The notes under the pieces are model-generated. The model was given only the letters and a program-made list of their open reading frames with translations. It had not been told where the DNA came from and did no database searches. Below, piece by piece: positions 1 to 8,725 of a stretch of DNA of 64,000 nucleotides. Within the stretch, counting starts at the first letter, position 1. Every line of letters starts with the position of its first letter. The DNA is from Haematomicrobium sanguinis DSM 21259 (GTDB lineage Bacteria; Actinomycetota; Actinomycetes; Actinomycetales; Micrococcaceae). The DNA lies in contig NZ_JIAG01000005.1 in assembly GCF_000688395.1 (NCBI RefSeq), positions 62,001 through 126,000 of the forward strand. The letters are read 5' to 3'. The translations under genes were made by a program, and so were the position numbers.

Positions 1-2895
1 TTCCATAGGGCTCGCCAAGTCAAGCTTCATGGTCACAACGTTGACCTCGCTTCCTTGCTTTCTCATGGTGGTTTGTTCAGGATTCCTCGACCGCGCCCTT
101 CCGAGATAGTTGAACTCAACGCCCTCGGCGTCATCCTTCTTCGCAAAAAGATGAATCTTTACCGAATTGTTCGCGATGGGCTGTATTTCATCGCTCGCCA
201 GCACTCTAGGTGTGCGCGTGTACCACTGCATTGTAGATGTGTCCAAAAGCTCATCCGGATACTTAGTGCTTTCGGAAACATCTTCGCCCTTGTGATACGT
301 CACAAAAATAGGACACGTTTGCGAGACGAGGTCAACCTTGTATCCATAGATCGTGCTGTATTGGTTTGTTTGCCAATTGAGCATGCGACACACGTCTTTT
401 CGCGAGTACCGATCGCCCAGCCTTAGCTCACCGCTCCAGCTTCCGCGATGTCGGGCCAGATGCAACCCAGTTTCAACAACATCGTCAACGTGATCTCGAA
501 ACAACTGAGATTCGCGATACAAATCCGACACTCGAGGATTGAGTTTGAGCTGGGGTCCCTCTCGAACCGCCCACGGACGATCGCCAAACTTTTTGCGCTC
601 AGCGCTAGTAAAGAACTCGAGGGTTAGCAGTCTCTCAGCCGACGCCACTGTTGCTGCGTCATAATTACACCCAAATTTCTTGAACAATTCAATTATTTCT
701 GCCGATCCGATCGATCCGTTATCAATTAAATAGCGAAGCAAGAGCAATTCATGCGGGCGCTTGCCATTCAATAGCTCCGAAGAAAGCATCGTCAGTAACC
801 CCGACTCGATTGTCCCGGGCAAATCGTTCTCAGATTTGAATGCAACCGTAAGTGACCAATAGTTATCCTTAGCTGTGGCCATCACGACTGGATCTACCGT
901 ATCGAACCGGGCGAAGTCCAATAGTGTAGGCGGTCGGTTGAGACGGTTTCTTAGATCTGTGAATGCCGCCTTAAGATTCTTTAGGCTGTCAAGCTTAACG
1001 CTAGCCAAAGATTTCAACACGCGCTCGCGCGAAATCTGATCAAAGTTGACACTCGAAAGACCAGCGATGGCACCTGTGTCGTCAACTTTGATCAGTTTTT
1101 GACGGATAACGTCTCTACTGAGGGAGCTATCTCCCAATAATGCTATTGGGATCAGATAATTATTTGCGTAATTACCGATAAAATCTATCACCCTAAGATG
1201 ATCCTTGCCACGCGCCCTTCGCAGACCACGGCCCAATTGTTGCGTGAAGATTATGCTCGATTGCGTTTGACGTAGCATGACAATCTGATTGATTGACGGA
1301 ACATCGATGCCTTCATTAAAGATGTCAACTGTGAGAATATAGTCAAGCTCACCGCGTTCTAACTCCGCTACAACCGACTCGCGCACCTCAATCGAGTCAC
1401 CGCCGTTAAGGTTTTTTGTTCGCAACTGATTGCCGTGAACGACCCTTTCATTAAGCAGGTGCGAAAGTTCCGCGGCTTCATCATTTCGGCTACAGAAGAT
1501 CAGCCCCTTGACCTTCCCCGGTTGACCATACTTTTGAATAGCACTAATTATATGATCAATTCGGCCCCCGCTCGATAGGCGGGCCAGATCAGCGGTCTCC
1601 CCGACCGTTTCCCCGTGTGCGTCGACGTAGTCTGTCACGCCGAAGTAATGGAATGGCACCAACATCTCGGCTTCTAGTGCTGCTTGAAGCCGAATTTCGT
1701 AAGGAACGTTGTAGTCGAAAAGCTCGTAGATGTTGAACCCATCCGTGCGTTCAGGAGTGGCCGTCAAGCCCAACATAAACTTCGGCTCGAAGTGGTCCAT
1801 CAGTCTGCGATACGACTCAGCGCCCGAACGGTGCACCTCATCGATAATTATGTAATCAAAAGTAGCCGGATCGATCCCTTCAAGCGTGCCGGTCTGCGTA
1901 AGTGTCTGCACAGTGGCAAATACGTACTTCTTGTCGATCTCTCGAGTCGCGCCGACAAATTTGCCGAAATGATCCAATGGCGCATTCAAAACGTCTTTGT
2001 AGGCCACGATCGCTTTATCTAATATCTGCTCTCGATGGACGACGAACAGAAGCTTCCCAAGATCTGCCTTCCGGACATCAAGTGCGGAGAGTATCGTTTT
2101 TCCCGTGCCGGTTGCCGAGATGACCACGGCCCGACGTTCTCCCTGATCGCGAACCTTTTGTATTTCCTCCAAAGCATCAGCTTGCATTTGGTTTGGAGCA
2201 ATAAAATGTCTTTCCGACAGTTCATCTGTAATTGTCTCAAGTGGCGATACATCATCTAGTCCTGAGATGCCCGTGGAGAATGCACGCCGACTGCCCATGA
2301 GGCGGGCATTTGTTTGATAATGAAGACGGTATGCATCTATCCAGTTAGGAGTAAGGGAGTTGGATTTTTCAATTTGCTTCTGTATTGCACGCTTTATTTG
2401 AGTAACAATATCGCCACCTGGCAGTGCGGAGAACCTCAAGTTCCATTCCTGATTGCGCAGTAACGCCTTGGAAGTCAGATTGGAACTACCCACGATCGCG
2501 GTGGTGGACGCGGATTGATGGAATAGATAGCCCTTGGGATGGAACCCGCGGTTTGGATCTTCATGAACCCAAACCGTTACATTTTTTAATTCCAAAAGCT
2601 CCTGGAACATATCCGGAGAATTGAAGTCCAGATACGTGGAGGTAACGATAGTTCCTGTTCCCGAATAGTCCAGTAGAGCTTGCTTTAGAAGGGCAAGCGC
2701 GTCAGGAGTTATGAAGGCGACTGAGAAGATGAACGTGTTTGAGCGACGGAGTTCGTGGCGAATCGCCCAAAGCATCGTATTTTCATCTTCGTTAGAGATG
2801 AGAACTGGGTGGTAGACCTGTTCAGCGTGGGTTGAACCATCCAAGAACCCGAACTTTGTGTCCGCTTGGATGAGCTTTTCGAGTCCAGAAGTCAT
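1..2895 (-). CDS. PLD-nuclease / DEAD-box helicase / DUF3427 protein (3' end off the window)
   Basis: I translated this frame directly; it is open from the ATG at 2895 to the left edge, so the C-terminus is missing. An N-terminal phospholipase-D-type nuclease motif reads HPKGYLFH followed by VGSSNLTSKAL (about residues 110-140). A superfamily 2 helicase core follows with Walker A SATGTGKT and a DEVH Walker B (IIDEVHRSG). The last visible part (IHLFAKKDDAEGVEFNYLG) matches the DUF3427 domain. Proteins with this order act on DNA and are often found in defence islands. The start overlaps the NUDIX stop as ATGA, so translation is probably coupled. The region is visibly AT-richer than the CRISPR locus beside it, which suggests horizontal acquisition. 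Domain identity is well supported; the antiviral role is inference. Confidence 0.85.
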   Translation of the reverse strand, partial: MTSGLEKLIQADTKFGFLDGSTHAEQVYHPVLISNEDENTMLWAIRHELRRSNTFIFSVAFITPDALALLKQALLDYSGTGTIVTSTYLDFNSPDMFQELLELKNVTVWVHEDPNRGFHPKGYLFHQSASTTAIVGSSNLTSKALLRNQEWNLRFSALPGGDIVTQIKRAIQKQIEKSNSLTPNWIDAYRLHYQTNARLMGSRRAFSTGISGLDDVSPLETITDELSERHFIAPNQMQADALEEIQKVRDQGERRAVVISATGTGKTILSALDVRKADLGKLLFVVHREQILDKAIVAYKDVLNAPLDHFGKFVGATREIDKKYVFATVQTLTQTGTLEGIDPATFDYIIIDEVHRSGAESYRRLMDHFEPKFMLGLTATPERTDGFNIYELFDYNVPYEIRLQAALEAEMLVPFHYFGVTDYVDAHGETVGETADLARLSSGGRIDHIISAIQKYGQPGKVKGLIFCSRNDEAAELSHLLNERVVHGNQLRTKNLNGGDSIEVRESVVAELERGELDYILTVDIFNEGIDVPSINQIVMLRQTQSSIIFTQQLGRGLRRARGKDHLRVIDFIGNYANNYLIPIALLGDSSLSRDVIRQKLIKVDDTGAIAGLSSVNFDQISRERVLKSLASVKLDSLKNLKAAFTDLRNRLNRPPTLLDFARFDTVDPVVMATAKDNYWSLTVAFKSENDLPGTIESGLLTMLSSELLNGKRPHELLLLRYLIDNGSIGSAEIIELFKKFGCNYDAATVASAERLLTLEFFTSAERKKFGDRPWAVREGPQLKLNPRVSDLYRESQLFRDHVDDVVETGLHLARHRGSWSGELRLGDRYSRKDVCRMLNWQTNQYSTIYGYKVDLVSQTCPIFVTYHKGEDVSESTKYPDELLDTSTMQWYTRTPRVLASDEIQPIANNSVKIHLFAKKDDAEGVEFNYLGRARSRNPEQTTMRKQGSEVNVVTMKLDLASPME

Positions 2896-3341
2896 AAAGA
2901 CGTGTCGATAAGTTTATCGACGGCTGGAATGTCTGCCGGCGCCCATTCAACCTGGAGCAACTCTGATGGGGTTAGCCACTTGATATCTTGATGCTCCGTA
3001 AGTTCTGGCTCTCCGGAGACCAAGGTACAGAAGTAAGTGGTTAGTACAACCGTTCCAAACTCATAGTCGTGTTCTGTGGTTTCAAGGCGCTCGCCAATCT
3101 CTGCTACACAGTTCAACTCTTCTTGAAGCTCCCGAGCTAGCGCCTCCTTAGACGACTCACCAGATTCAATCTTGCCGCCCGGAAATTCCCACAAGCCACC
3201 CAAAGAAGAGTTGCTACCACGTTGGGCCGCTAGAATTTTTCCGTCTCTCACTAACACGGCTCCAACCACGTCTATTCGTCGTGTCACCTTGGTTTCGAAC
3301 GCTAAGGTATCGGCTGGAGGCATTTCTGAGTGTTCCATCAA
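2892..3341 (-). CDS. NUDIX (MutT-like) NTP pyrophosphohydrolase
   Basis: A 149-residue protein with a complete Nudix box: GGKIESGESSKEALARELQEEL, conforming to GX5EX7REUXEEXGU. The preceding segment (VVGAVLVRDGKILAAQRG) and LGGLWEFPGG are typical of MutT-type enzymes that hydrolyse oxidised or modified nucleoside triphosphates. The start is given at the first Met of MMEHSEM; the second Met is equally possible. Its stop overlaps the start of the downstream helicase by four bases, and it lies 104 bases after the stop of the DUF2075 gene. Sitting between two helicases, and with a second nucleotide hydrolase at the head of the cassette, it may modify the nucleotide pool or remove a nucleotide signal during infection. 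That role is inference. Confidence 0.9.
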   Translation of the reverse strand: MMEHSEMPPADTLAFETKVTRRIDVVGAVLVRDGKILAAQRGSNSSLGGLWEFPGGKIESGESSKEALARELQEELNCVAEIGERLETTEHDYEFGTVVLTTYFCTLVSGEPELTEHQDIKWLTPSELLQVEWAPADIPAVDKLIDTSL

Positions 3342-3445
3342 TATGCAGCATACCGGTCACCGCGGCAACAGTCCCCTTAGGACTTGAATCGAATTCCACG
3401 CTGTGATTAGGCCCGACATCGCGGAATGACGTCAGGCCTACATGT

Positions 3446-5182
3446 TTACTGTCCGAAGTAATTTCGTAGGTAGCTACGCAGGTCTGCATCCGCGACGAAA
3501 ACATATGTGCCTAAAATCCCGCGAGTTAGTAGGACTGCGTAGATGTTCTGGACGTAACTCAGCAACTGCTCATCTGTGTAGTTGATGCCACGTTTTTTGT
3601 TGTTCTCCTTGCCCTTCGTGTCGAAGTAGGAAGCCCGGTCGAAACGCGTTGACTGGGTGGAGGTGTCGTACTTGAGATCATTGCCGATGATGACGCCAGC
3701 GTAGTTGAGGTCGTAGCCCTGTACAGTATGGATCGAACCTACTTCATATTCTGAACCTTTGGCGTTGATCCAGTCCTTATCGGTTGAGTTCCATCGAAGT
3801 TGCAGACCATCCAACTCAATGTCGAATGCTTGCTTGTCCTTCTTTGATTTCCAGGGCCAGGCGTAACCTGCGACGAGTCGAGCGAGTCCGTGTTCTTGGT
3901 TTCGCGCGAGAATCTCGCCTTGCATCGCGGAAAGGTTGTCGAAGAACCGTAGGTCGTACCCCGGGAAATGTTCAGGAGCTCTCGTCGGCTTGCCAGCCAG
4001 CACGTCCCGAACGTAGCCAACGTAGTCTTGTTCGGCTTTTACTCGCATTTGGGTACGTAGCGGGTAGATAGCACCGCTTTCCGTAGCTCCCGCAAGGATT
4101 GAAGAAGTAACCTCATCTGGAAGATCAGCCGGCCGAACACTTTGTCCCGTGTCCAGCATGAGGATCACGTGCCTGCTCTGTTGCGTAATCCAATCTAGCT
4201 GGGTGAGTTCAAGACGGTCCGCTTCAGAAGCTTCAGGGAAGAGTTTTCTCGAGATTTCGGAGAATTTCTGGTTCATGCCAGCTGAGGACTGATTCGCCAC
4301 TTGGCCGAGACGATGGGCCTCGTCGACGATGAGGATGTCAAACCTTTCAGTGCGCTCGCCAACGTCAAACGGAGACAGAACCATCTCCTCTTTGAGTCCC
4401 GGCGTCCGCTTGAAAACCCGTTTGACGGACAGCCGGAGTGACTGCTGCGGGATGACAAAACCAATCTTCCGGTTTTCCAAAAGCTTTGGGTGACCTGGCG
4501 TAAAGAAGTCGGTGAATATGGAGTCACTGTCTAGAGGTTCCTGTTGGTCGTAATCCCTGATGTCCTCTAGGAGTTTGATGAGATAAATTGCAACGATCGT
4601 TTTGCCAGTGCCAGGGTTGCCTTGCACGATTGAAAGACTATTGGCCTCTAGCTCCAAGTTCCTGAATAGTCCCTCAAGGATGTCTTCAACTGCGGCTGCT
4701 TGATCCATGTTGAGCGCTTTAAACGGCGAGAGCTTGAAGAGATCACTGTTGATAATTTCTGGGATGGAGCGCGTGAAAAGGTCTTCATTGAGGCGGAGGT
4801 ACTCGAATACCTCTTTGAAAGTCTGCCGGTAAGCCGCACGGTCGAAGTAGTCTGCGTCAACGATGCCTTCGTTCCGGTTGAGCACTTGGAATTTGCCGTC
4901 GCCGGCAAACATGCTTATTAAGTAGGACTCAAGATCCAGACAAGCGGATTTATTAAACTTATCGCCGAGAACTACACGGACCCACTCTAGGTCCTTCTTT
5001 TCGGCAGTTTCCAGATGCTGACGCATCCGGACCTCCGCGTTGAGTGACTCGCCCACGTAGACGCTTTCACCGTTGTTCATCACATAGACGACGGGCCAAT
5101 TGCGGTGTTTCGCATTGGTGGCACCCCAAACGACGACTTCATCCTTTGTGAATGGAAACCTCTCTAACCTAAAGCCGGTCAT
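3446..5182 (-). CDS. GIY-YIG-like nuclease fused to DUF2075 (SF1-type) helicase
   Basis: 578 residues. The N-terminus carries a GIY-YIG-like signature (VVYVMNNGESVYVGES, about residues 31-46), followed by an alpha-helical linker. The middle and C-terminal parts form the DUF2075 ATPase: Walker A GNPGTGKT (about 188), Walker B LIVDEAHR, and a late GSIHTVQGYDLNYAGVIIG motif typical of this helicase group. The gene starts inside the 3' end of the MazG-like gene (14-base overlap at 5169-5182), so the two are cotranscribed. A nuclease-helicase beside nucleotide hydrolases suggests a DNA-targeting defence effector. The domain call is strong; the biological role is not established by sequence. Confidence 0.85.
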   Translation of the reverse strand: MTGFRLERFPFTKDEVVVWGATNAKHRNWPVVYVMNNGESVYVGESLNAEVRMRQHLETAEKKDLEWVRVVLGDKFNKSACLDLESYLISMFAGDGKFQVLNRNEGIVDADYFDRAAYRQTFKEVFEYLRLNEDLFTRSIPEIINSDLFKLSPFKALNMDQAAAVEDILEGLFRNLELEANSLSIVQGNPGTGKTIVAIYLIKLLEDIRDYDQQEPLDSDSIFTDFFTPGHPKLLENRKIGFVIPQQSLRLSVKRVFKRTPGLKEEMVLSPFDVGERTERFDILIVDEAHRLGQVANQSSAGMNQKFSEISRKLFPEASEADRLELTQLDWITQQSRHVILMLDTGQSVRPADLPDEVTSSILAGATESGAIYPLRTQMRVKAEQDYVGYVRDVLAGKPTRAPEHFPGYDLRFFDNLSAMQGEILARNQEHGLARLVAGYAWPWKSKKDKQAFDIELDGLQLRWNSTDKDWINAKGSEYEVGSIHTVQGYDLNYAGVIIGNDLKYDTSTQSTRFDRASYFDTKGKENNKKRGINYTDEQLLSYVQNIYAVLLTRGILGTYVFVADADLRSYLRNYFGQ

Positions 5183-5486
5183 ATTTGACGCTCCGGCCCT
5201 TGGACTTTTCTATTGGGTATTTCTGGCGAGTGTGTTCCAGTTTCTCAAGGACCAGAGTTTCAGGATCGGATCCCAGCCGGTCTGCAAGGAGATAGCAATA
5301 TGTCAGCACGTCGGCGAGCTCTTCCTTCGCACTGTCGAGATCACTCTCGTCCCACTGGAAGCACTCGAGCAGTTCACCAGCCTCGATACTGATGCTCTTC
5401 GCGAGATTCTCCGGACTGTGAAACTGCGACCAATCACGCTCTTCAGTGAAGGCTCGAAGAGTCGCCGTTGCTTGGCTGACTTGCAT
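5169..5486 (-). CDS. MazG-like nucleotide pyrophosphohydrolase
   Basis: 105 residues from the ATG at 5486 (MQVSQATATLRAF). An upstream in-frame ATG at 5513 exists, but family members start near the MQVSQ position. The fold signature is the all-alpha MazG/dUTPase-type metal site: EAGELLECFQW followed by AKEELADVLTYCYLL (ExxE and ExxD). These enzymes convert (d)NTPs to monophosphates. It is the first gene of the minus-strand cassette and overlaps the next gene by 14 bases. Free-standing MazG-like enzymes in defence cassettes are thought to deplete or police nucleotides; here that is inference from context. Confidence 0.85.
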   Translation of the reverse strand: MQVSQATATLRAFTEERDWSQFHSPENLAKSISIEAGELLECFQWDESDLDSAKEELADVLTYCYLLADRLGSDPETLVLEKLEHTRQKYPIEKSKGRSVKYDRL

Positions 5487-5796
5487 GATTTGAGGGTAGC
5501 AGTGCAAACGCATCTTTGGCGGTGGGCCCCTTCAGGTAGTAGTGAAAGGCACCCAACAAAGCTGGGCACTCATTAACCATCCCTATAGCATGACTAAACA
5601 TCTTAGGCCTGAACGAAAGCCTGACGGGCCCACCGCACAACAAGATTCTAACTCGAGGTCGGCCGAATCCTAGTAACTAAGGTTTTTTGTCATCCTAGAG
5701 CATATTCGGCTTTTCTGGAGAAATCTCTTGACTTCACTCCCGCTTGGCGCCAGCATAGTCCTAACATAGCCGCAACCACCGACAAGGACCACCAAA
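5487..5796. promoter_or_regulatory. Divergent intergenic region between the helicase cassette and the cas operon
   Basis: This 310-base stretch separates the minus-strand MazG gene from plus-strand csb1 and must hold both promoters. A candidate plus-strand -35 is TTGACT at 5728-5733, with a weak -10-like CATAGT at 5754-5759; the spacing of 20 bases is long, so the match is poor. A ribosome-binding site AAGGA lies at about 5784, upstream of the csb1 ATG at 5797. A 27-codon ORF at about 5590-5673 has no supporting signal and is not called. Confidence 0.4.
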
Positions 5797-7023
5797 ATGC
5801 CAACCCAAGAAACCCTCACCCTCGATCTCCTGAACCAAGCCTCGCGCCCCGGCGGCCCGAGCGCTCTCACCGCCACCACTCACCTCGCCCCAGCCGGCGG
5901 CGAGCAGTCGCTCGTCGCACCCGCGAAATACACGGCGCGCGGCCAAGACGGCTCCGTGTATCTTTACGAGGACCGCTACCTCAACGGTGAGCTCAAGCGC
6001 ACCGTCCTAATAGACGCCCGCACGTCCGTTGCCAATCGCATGGAAGACGCCCTCAACCTTGCCATCCATGACGGTCACGAACTCCTCGAGAAGCTCCCCC
6101 GGGTTGCCGTGGAATACCCCGGCGCCGACGGCCAAGAAGCCATCACCCTGACCGACACGGACCTACCGCACCGCCTATTCGATGCCCACCTACGCCTGGC
6201 CACCAAAGACGGCCAGCCCGTCACTGCAACCGAGCAGTACCGCAATGCCCGCAACGCCACCCCAGGCAACGCGAAAGCTCTGTTGGACCTCAGCCCCATC
6301 AGCATCCTTTTCGGCAGTTGGGACTCCACCCGCAAATCCAACCAAGTGCGTTTCCCCTCGGCCATTGTCGGCGAAATTATTGGCGTCATCGGCGACCGGC
6401 AAGACGAGGCAGCACCAACCAAGCGCTCCGGCGCGCGTATCGACCCCGTTGGCGCGAAAATCCAAGTCAAACCGGAAGCCGCCCGCGAAATCGCTGAGAC
6501 TCAAAAGGCTGAAATCTCGGAAAAACAGTACAAAAAACTCACCGGCAAGCGCACCGACGACAAGAACGTTTCTGGCGCCGAACTCGGTCTCGGCGCAATC
6601 CCACCCAGCAGTGAAGCCCTCGACGGTATAGCCACCAGCGACATCATCCGCACCTACGTCCTCAGCTTCTCCACGCTCCGCCGCCTCCGCTTCGGCACCG
6701 GCCCCGACGGGGACGCCGCCATCCGCGCCCTCCTCGCCGCTCTCGCCATCAACGCCATGGTCCGCAATGACAGCGAACTGAACATCCGCGCCAACTGCCA
6801 CCTTGTCGAAACCGAAGAACCACAAATCACCTTGGACCTCCGCCACGGCAACAGCGCAACCATCAAGCCACTCACCATCGAAGACGCCGACCAGCTCCTC
6901 CAGGACGCCTACAACCAGGCCAAGGACAAGGCAGACATCGAGTGGAACGGCCAGGTTTTCACCGTCCAGGGCAACCCAGCGATCACGGCCAACGCCAGCG
7001 ACCAGGAAGATCAGGCCGAATAG
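5797..7023 (+). CDS. csb1: Type I-G CRISPR Cascade backbone protein Csb1 (Cas7)
   Basis: 408 residues; recognised as the Csb1/GSU0053 family, the Cas7-type subunit that multimerises along the crRNA in type I-G (formerly I-U) complexes. Family-like stretches include the region around SPISILFGSWDSTRK and the Arg-rich STLRRLRFG near residue 295. It is the first gene of a tight cas operon and is followed one base later by csb2. The start is supported by an AAGGA ribosome-binding site. A 282-codon ORF exists on the opposite strand but is only a GC-bias shadow. Confidence 0.85.
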   Translation: MPTQETLTLDLLNQASRPGGPSALTATTHLAPAGGEQSLVAPAKYTARGQDGSVYLYEDRYLNGELKRTVLIDARTSVANRMEDALNLAIHDGHELLEKLPRVAVEYPGADGQEAITLTDTDLPHRLFDAHLRLATKDGQPVTATEQYRNARNATPGNAKALLDLSPISILFGSWDSTRKSNQVRFPSAIVGEIIGVIGDRQDEAAPTKRSGARIDPVGAKIQVKPEAAREIAETQKAEISEKQYKKLTGKRTDDKNVSGAELGLGAIPPSSEALDGIATSDIIRTYVLSFSTLRRLRFGTGPDGDAAIRALLAALAINAMVRNDSELNIRANCHLVETEEPQITLDLRHGNSATIKPLTIEDADQLLQDAYNQAKDKADIEWNGQVFTVQGNPAITANASDQEDQAE

Positions 7024-7024
7024 C

Positions 7025-8725
7025 ATGCCGTTCGCCATCTCTGCCGACTTCCGGCTCGGCTACTACCAGGGCCGCAACGCCGAAGGCGTCCCAGAACGCT
7101 ACCCGACGCCGCTCCGCCTGCACGCCGCGCTGACCGCCGCTGCCTACGGGCAAACCGAAACCGAGGATCTCCCCGCCCCAGTAGCCCAGGCCCTCCGGTG
7201 GCTCGAGGAGAACCCGCCTGACGCCGTCGTGCTTCCGCAAAGCCAACCGAGCTGGGAGCGGAATCCGCGCAACGCCTACCGCGAGAAGAGCCTCATCAAG
7301 GCGGATAAACGCAGCACCAACCCGTCCAAGAAGAACCCCGAACTCGCGAGTCGCCTCAGCGCGCTCAACGGTCCAGTCCAATGGTGGTGGACCGCCGCAC
7401 CCGACCCCGAAACGGCGGAAACCCTGGACGAACTCTGCTTTGAGACCCCCTACCTCGGCGAGGTCTCTTCGCCCGTTCGCCTCAACACCACTACTGAGGA
7501 CACGCTTCCGGACCATGCCATGCCTCGCCTCGACGGGCTGCCCGTCGGTAAGGGTGACCGCCCCACCTTCGAGGTGCCGGTACCTGGCCGCCTCGAGGAC
7601 CTCCAGGGGCACCACTCTGCGCTTCACCCGGCAAAGACCCCGACAGAAAAGTCCGACCAGCCAGGCAGCAACGAGAGCGAGAACCTTGCGGCATATACCC
7701 GCGAGCACATCGCGCGCGTCACCTATGACGCGCCAAGCCTGAACAAAATTGCAGTTCCCTGGGACGCCGGATACCTCCTTCCCGTGGTGTCAAAGAGGAA
7801 CGACGGCGTGTCCCCCTGGCAACCGCGCGGGCGCGACTTTGTTGCCTGGTGCGTGGCAGTTCACCGTGCACTTGTGAAGAGGATTGGGTTCGGGGCACCG
7901 CCTCTCGTCACGGGAAAGTACTCGAGCGTGCGGCTCGGCGAGTCAACGGACCGGAGCCCGAGCGACCAGAACCAACCCCACCTATTACCTATGCCTGCCA
8001 ATCGCCTCGCGATCCAAGTCATTCCTCCGGGGCTCCCACTGCAATCGGAGTGGGCCGAAGCGATGCCAAACGGAGGGTTCCTTCTCATGGTCCCGAGTGA
8101 CGCCGCCGACAACGACCCAGAAAGCGTGGCCCAGGTGGCGGACGCGACGCAGCACGTAAAGGAGATTTACCAAAGGCACCTCGGTTCGGTGCGGCTAGGC
8201 GCACCAGTTGCCGTTGACCTTCGCGAGTTTTGGACGCCACCAGCACCCGGTTTCCAGCGCACCTGGGAACCGACGCCGGTCATGGTGGCAGAGTCACGCA
8301 TCCGCCGACGCAAGGATGGCTCGCGCCCCTGGACCGCCACCGACGCGCTTGCCCTGGCCCTGGGGTACGTGTGGCGAGACAGGGCGGCCGAGTCGCTCCG
8401 CGGTGACATTAGTTATGACGCGCTTGCACAGGGCGTCCTCGACGGTGCGCTCGGTGAGAACGTTCGGGTTGAGAATGCTCGCCGCGTCCACCCTCATTCA
8501 ATGGCGGACTATGTGCACAAGATTCACAAGGACAATCTTGCGACGGCCCTTACCGCTTCGTTCACCCTAGATGGCTTGCTGCCCAGCACCGCTGCCGCGG
8601 CGATCGGCCAGTCACGGCATCTTGGCGGGGGAATGTTGTACCCGGTCGATCGGCCGTCCTATCTCGCGGACGGCCTCTACAGTCGCGAGACTAGCAACGT
8701 TCACCAAGGCGGCGAGCGCGCATGA
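7025..8725 (+). CDS. csb2: Type I-G Csb2 (Cas5-Cas6 fusion-type subunit)
   Basis: 566 residues from the ATG at 7025, one base after the csb1 stop. The N-terminus MPFAISADFRLGYYQG and the following PTPLRLHAALTAAAYG are characteristic of the Csb2/GSU0054 family. In this family a Cas5-like half caps the crRNA 5' end and a Cas6-like half is proposed to process pre-crRNA. No separate cas6 is present in the locus, which fits this role. The stop overlaps the cas3 start (ATGA at 8722-8725). The catalytic residue of the Cas6-like part cannot be assigned by eye. Confidence 0.8.
   Translation: MPFAISADFRLGYYQGRNAEGVPERYPTPLRLHAALTAAAYGQTETEDLPAPVAQALRWLEENPPDAVVLPQSQPSWERNPRNAYREKSLIKADKRSTNPSKKNPELASRLSALNGPVQWWWTAAPDPETAETLDELCFETPYLGEVSSPVRLNTTTEDTLPDHAMPRLDGLPVGKGDRPTFEVPVPGRLEDLQGHHSALHPAKTPTEKSDQPGSNESENLAAYTREHIARVTYDAPSLNKIAVPWDAGYLLPVVSKRNDGVSPWQPRGRDFVAWCVAVHRALVKRIGFGAPPLVTGKYSSVRLGESTDRSPSDQNQPHLLPMPANRLAIQVIPPGLPLQSEWAEAMPNGGFLLMVPSDAADNDPESVAQVADATQHVKEIYQRHLGSVRLGAPVAVDLREFWTPPAPGFQRTWEPTPVMVAESRIRRRKDGSRPWTATDALALALGYVWRDRAAESLRGDISYDALAQGVLDGALGENVRVENARRVHPHSMADYVHKIHKDNLATALTASFTLDGLLPSTAAAAIGQSRHLGGGMLYPVDRPSYLADGLYSRETSNVHQGGERA

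Noticed and set aside
5590-5673. 27-codon ORF in the gap before csb1
   Set aside because: No ribosome-binding site, no coupling and no conservation evidence.
6190-7038. 282-codon minus-strand ORF opposite csb1
   Set aside because: Low-complexity GC-bias shadow; csb1 has ribosome-binding site, operon context and family similarity.
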